From Clostridia bacterium (GTDB lineage: Bacteria; Bacillota_A; Clostridia; Oscillospirales; CAG-272): 21,915 nt of DNA. The notes under the pieces are model-generated. The model worked only from the letters and a program-made list of their open reading frames with translations, ran no database searches and was not told the origin of the DNA. Below are positions 19,855-21,915 of this stretch, piece after piece (within the stretch, counting starts at the first letter, position 1; each line of letters opens with the position of its first letter). A program made the translations under genes and the position numbers. Location of the stretch: NCBI GenBank assembly GCA_017452945.1, contig JAFTLD010000096.1:1-21915 (forward strand), given 5' to 3'.

Positions 19855-21654
19855 ATGCCCGTTATCGTTTCCGACAAGCTCTGTGCGCTTGATGCGTCGA
19901 GCGTACAAATGCACGGCATTATAGACGACAAGCTGCGGCTTGTTTGTGAGCAGACACTCAAAAAGATCGACATGCACGCGCTTGCGGATTATTTCCGCTA
20001 TCGCACCGACGCTTTTGCCACGGGTGAATTCTGGGGCAAGCTGATGCGCGCGGCCTGCATGACATATGCCTATACGCGCGACGAGGAGCTGGCGTGCGTG
20101 ATCAGGACCGCCGTGGACGATCTGCTTTCCTTGCAGGACGCAGACGGGGACATCAGCACCACCAAGAAGGACACCCAACCCAAAGGGGCTTGCGGCAGCG
20201 ATTTGTGGGAGCGCAAATATGCGCTGATGGGCTTGCTTGAATACTACCGCGTATTCGGTGACGAGCGTGCGCTCAAGGCTTGTTGCCGCGTAGTCAGATA
20301 CACCAACGACCAAGTAGGAGCTGCCCCAAAGACCCCCATCACCGAAACAGGCTGGGCGTTTTGCGGGATTGAGTCCTCTTCCATTCTCGATCCGCTTATG
20401 CAGCTTTACGCGATTTGCGCAGAGCCTGCCGCTATGGAGCTGGCACAGCACATTGTGGACGTGGGCTGCTGCAAGCGTGAGCATATGTTTGACGCAATCC
20501 GAGATGGCAAATCCCCGTGGGAGATCGGCAATAACGGCAATCCCAAAGAATCCATCGCCAAGGCCTACGAAATGATGTCCTGCTTTGAAGGGCTGCTTGG
20601 CTTCTACGCCTGCACGGGCAACACGGTTGCTTTTGAAACGGCCTTCACCTTTTGGAATAAGGTGTACGAGCAAGAGATCACGCTGCTTGGCTCGGGCGGT
20701 GCGGACGCACCGCGCAATCTTGGCCCGGGTACGGGAGAGCAATGGAATCTGACGCGCCAAAACCAGACCAATCCCGACATTGATCTGATGATGGAAACCT
20801 GCGTGACCGTTTACTGGATGCGCCTTTGCTACCGCTTGCTGGCTCTCACAGGCGAGGTGAAATACGCGGACGCGTTGGAGGTCAGCCTGTACAATGCCAT
20901 CGTGGGTGCTTTGCGTCCCGACGGGCAATTCTTTGAATACTTCCCCAAATTCAACGGTTCTCGCAATCCGCGCGTCAATTTTTCCTTTAATATAAAGGGC
21001 TTTGACCTTTCCTGTTGCACCGCAAACGGCCCGACAGGGCTTGCCATGGCGCCCTATCTGTACGCTATGAAAACCCAAAGCGGTTGTGTGCTCAATCTTT
21101 ATGAAAACGGCAGCTTTTGCGCAGATGGCGTAACGTTTGCCGTACAGTCGCGTTATCCTTTGCTTGGTTCCGCTGTGCTGACCGTAACCGATGCAGCCTC
21201 GGATGCGCCTGTGACGCTTGGGCTGCGCGTTCCCGGATTTGCGCAGGATTTTTACGCCATTTGCGACGGTAAGATGCATGCAGGCACACCCGGCACCTAC
21301 CTTGAAATCAAACGCACTTGGCAAAAGGGCGACAGCGTTACGGTTGCCTTTGACATTCCGCTTATATGCCATCCCGCACCCAAGGGCGACAACCGCGCAG
21401 GCGACGATTTCTGCGCCTTTACTTACGGTGCGATATTGCTTTCGCGTGACAATCGCTACGATGAAAATCCACTTGCCCCCATCAGCAGCACGACCGTTAC
21501 CGACTACCGCGTCATGCCTTCGGATTGCGGCGGGTATCTACGTGCCGAGATACAGACAGAACGCGAGGTCTTAACGCTGATCGACTACGCGTCCGCAGGA
21601 AATGATTGGAGCGAAAAATCCTTGTTTGTTTCCTGGATTCCAACCAATCAGTAA
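19855..21654 (+). CDS. GH127-like (DUF1680) beta-L-arabinofuranosidase family protein, 599 aa
   Basis: A 599-residue cytoplasmic protein with an (alpha/alpha)6-type N-terminal half (about 1-390) and a beta-rich C-terminal part. The hallmark zinc-thiolate site is present: METC (E314, C316) and SCCTANGP (C387, C388). In GH127 the first Cys of the CC pair is the nucleophile and E/C/C/C bind zinc. E295 in GTGEQW is a candidate acid/base. No signal peptide is seen, so the substrate should be an imported oligosaccharide or glycoside. The start ATG at 19855 has CGGAGG upstream. The family is secure; the exact sugar (arabinofuranose or another, as in related GH146) is not. Single gene with terminator. 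Confidence 0.85.
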   Translation: MPVIVSDKLCALDASSVQMHGIIDDKLRLVCEQTLKKIDMHALADYFRYRTDAFATGEFWGKLMRAACMTYAYTRDEELACVIRTAVDDLLSLQDADGDISTTKKDTQPKGACGSDLWERKYALMGLLEYYRVFGDERALKACCRVVRYTNDQVGAAPKTPITETGWAFCGIESSSILDPLMQLYAICAEPAAMELAQHIVDVGCCKREHMFDAIRDGKSPWEIGNNGNPKESIAKAYEMMSCFEGLLGFYACTGNTVAFETAFTFWNKVYEQEITLLGSGGADAPRNLGPGTGEQWNLTRQNQTNPDIDLMMETCVTVYWMRLCYRLLALTGEVKYADALEVSLYNAIVGALRPDGQFFEYFPKFNGSRNPRVNFSFNIKGFDLSCCTANGPTGLAMAPYLYAMKTQSGCVLNLYENGSFCADGVTFAVQSRYPLLGSAVLTVTDAASDAPVTLGLRVPGFAQDFYAICDGKMHAGTPGTYLEIKRTWQKGDSVTVAFDIPLICHPAPKGDNRAGDDFCAFTYGAILLSRDNRYDENPLAPISSTTVTDYRVMPSDCGGYLRAEIQTEREVLTLIDYASAGNDWSEKSLFVSWIPTNQ

Positions 21655-21701
21655 CTCTATAAAGCAAAAGAGATGCCCAATCTGGCTGGTGAATTAGCGA
21701 T

Positions 21702-21750
21702 AAAACAGCAGGAATTTGTTCAAGCACGAACAGATTCCTGCTGTTTTTTG
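21702..21750 (+). terminator. Terminator of the GH127-like gene
   Basis: A 14-bp perfect stem AAAACAGCAGGAAT/ATTCCTGCTGTTTT (21702-21715, 21734-21747). The 18-base loop contains a further TGTTC/GAACA pair. A T-tract follows. It lies 47 bases after the stop codon. Confidence 0.9.
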
Positions 21751-21756
21751 TAGAAG

Positions 21757-21915
21757 TAAAACGCGAAAGAGCGTCCATATGGTGACCTCATCCGTCGCCT
21801 ACGGCGCCACCTTCCCCAGCGGGGAAGGCTCATTTACACAACCGTTTGGGCTTGTTTTTCTGTTTGGGTGAAAGATTTTGGGTTATCGCTACCGTATTGC
21901 TCTTTTGAAAGACCC
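21757..21915. repeat. Palindromic repeat family A, copy 3 (right side cut by window)
   Basis: The end part TAAAACGCGAAAGAGCGTCC matches the reverse complement of the right ends of copy 1 (near 151) and copy 2 (near 8062). A small hairpin CGCC-TAC-GGCG follows, then an inner arm (21806-21833) identical to bases 4-31. The second arm lies beyond the window. Beyond about 21840 I see no gene start. Confidence 0.75.

Noticed and set aside
19813..21372. A 519-residue open frame on the minus strand opposite the GH127-like gene
   Set aside because: Antisense to conserved GH127 motifs, with no start signals; a shadow of the sense coding.

Overview
The window looks like chromosome of an anaerobic Clostridia-type Firmicute, probably an uncultured gut lineage. 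The evidence is GGAGG-type ribosome binding sites, sigma-A promoters with 17-bp spacers, DUF1934 and recG, lipoproteins starting MKK, a minimal SufBC-type (SMS) iron-sulfur system, and many palindromic intergenic repeats of the kind common in gut Clostridia. There are 15 protein genes, no tRNA, rRNA or CRISPR array, and no phage or transposase gene.

Layout, left to right. (1) 1-210: a palindromic repeat and a terminator. (2) 211-4176, minus strand: a tightly packed six-gene operon of two PlsC-type acyltransferases, SmsC/SufC ATPase, SmsB/SufB scaffold, a DUF5662-like protein and a 61-residue membrane peptide. Its promoter lies at 4422-4450, and a 209-bp MITE-like inverted-repeat element (4192-4400) sits between promoter and first gene. 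(3) 4619-6841, plus strand: metY-metA, two steps of methionine synthesis by direct sulfhydrylation. MetA carries Glu111, the acetyl-CoA specificity residue, which matches MetY's use of O-acetylhomoserine. (4) 6955-7734: an AT-rich TIM-barrel isomerase/epimerase with its own promoter, followed by a 279-bp multi-hairpin repeat. (5) 8147-8671, minus: DUF1934 protein; 8868-10325, plus: an orphan solute-binding lipoprotein. (6) 10369-12507, minus: recG helicase, starting at a GTG. (7) 12612-15844, minus: a large surface GH99-like protein with a CBM9-like domain and an unusual C-terminal anchor, overlapping by one base a tiny stand-alone winged-helix protein. (8) 15972-18142, minus: a heavy-metal pair, a single-HMA metallochaperone and a Zn/Cd/Pb P-type ATPase. 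(9) 18254-18700: repeat-rich gap; then 18759-19628, a lipoprotein of unknown function. (10) 19855-21654: GH127-like beta-L-arabinofuranosidase family protein, then a terminator and another palindromic repeat running off the end.

Functional themes are sulfur and Fe-S metabolism (SMS operon beside metYA, divergently transcribed from promoters sharing an extended motif), carbohydrate use (GH99-like, GH127-like, isomerase/epimerase, solute-binding protein) and metal export. No complete novel defence or mobile system is visible. The most interesting features are the winged-helix gene coupled to the surface hydrolase, the terminator-associated multi-hairpin repeat family, the lipid-acyltransferase/SMS operon behind a MITE leader, and the tandem operator-like repeats before the unknown lipoprotein.
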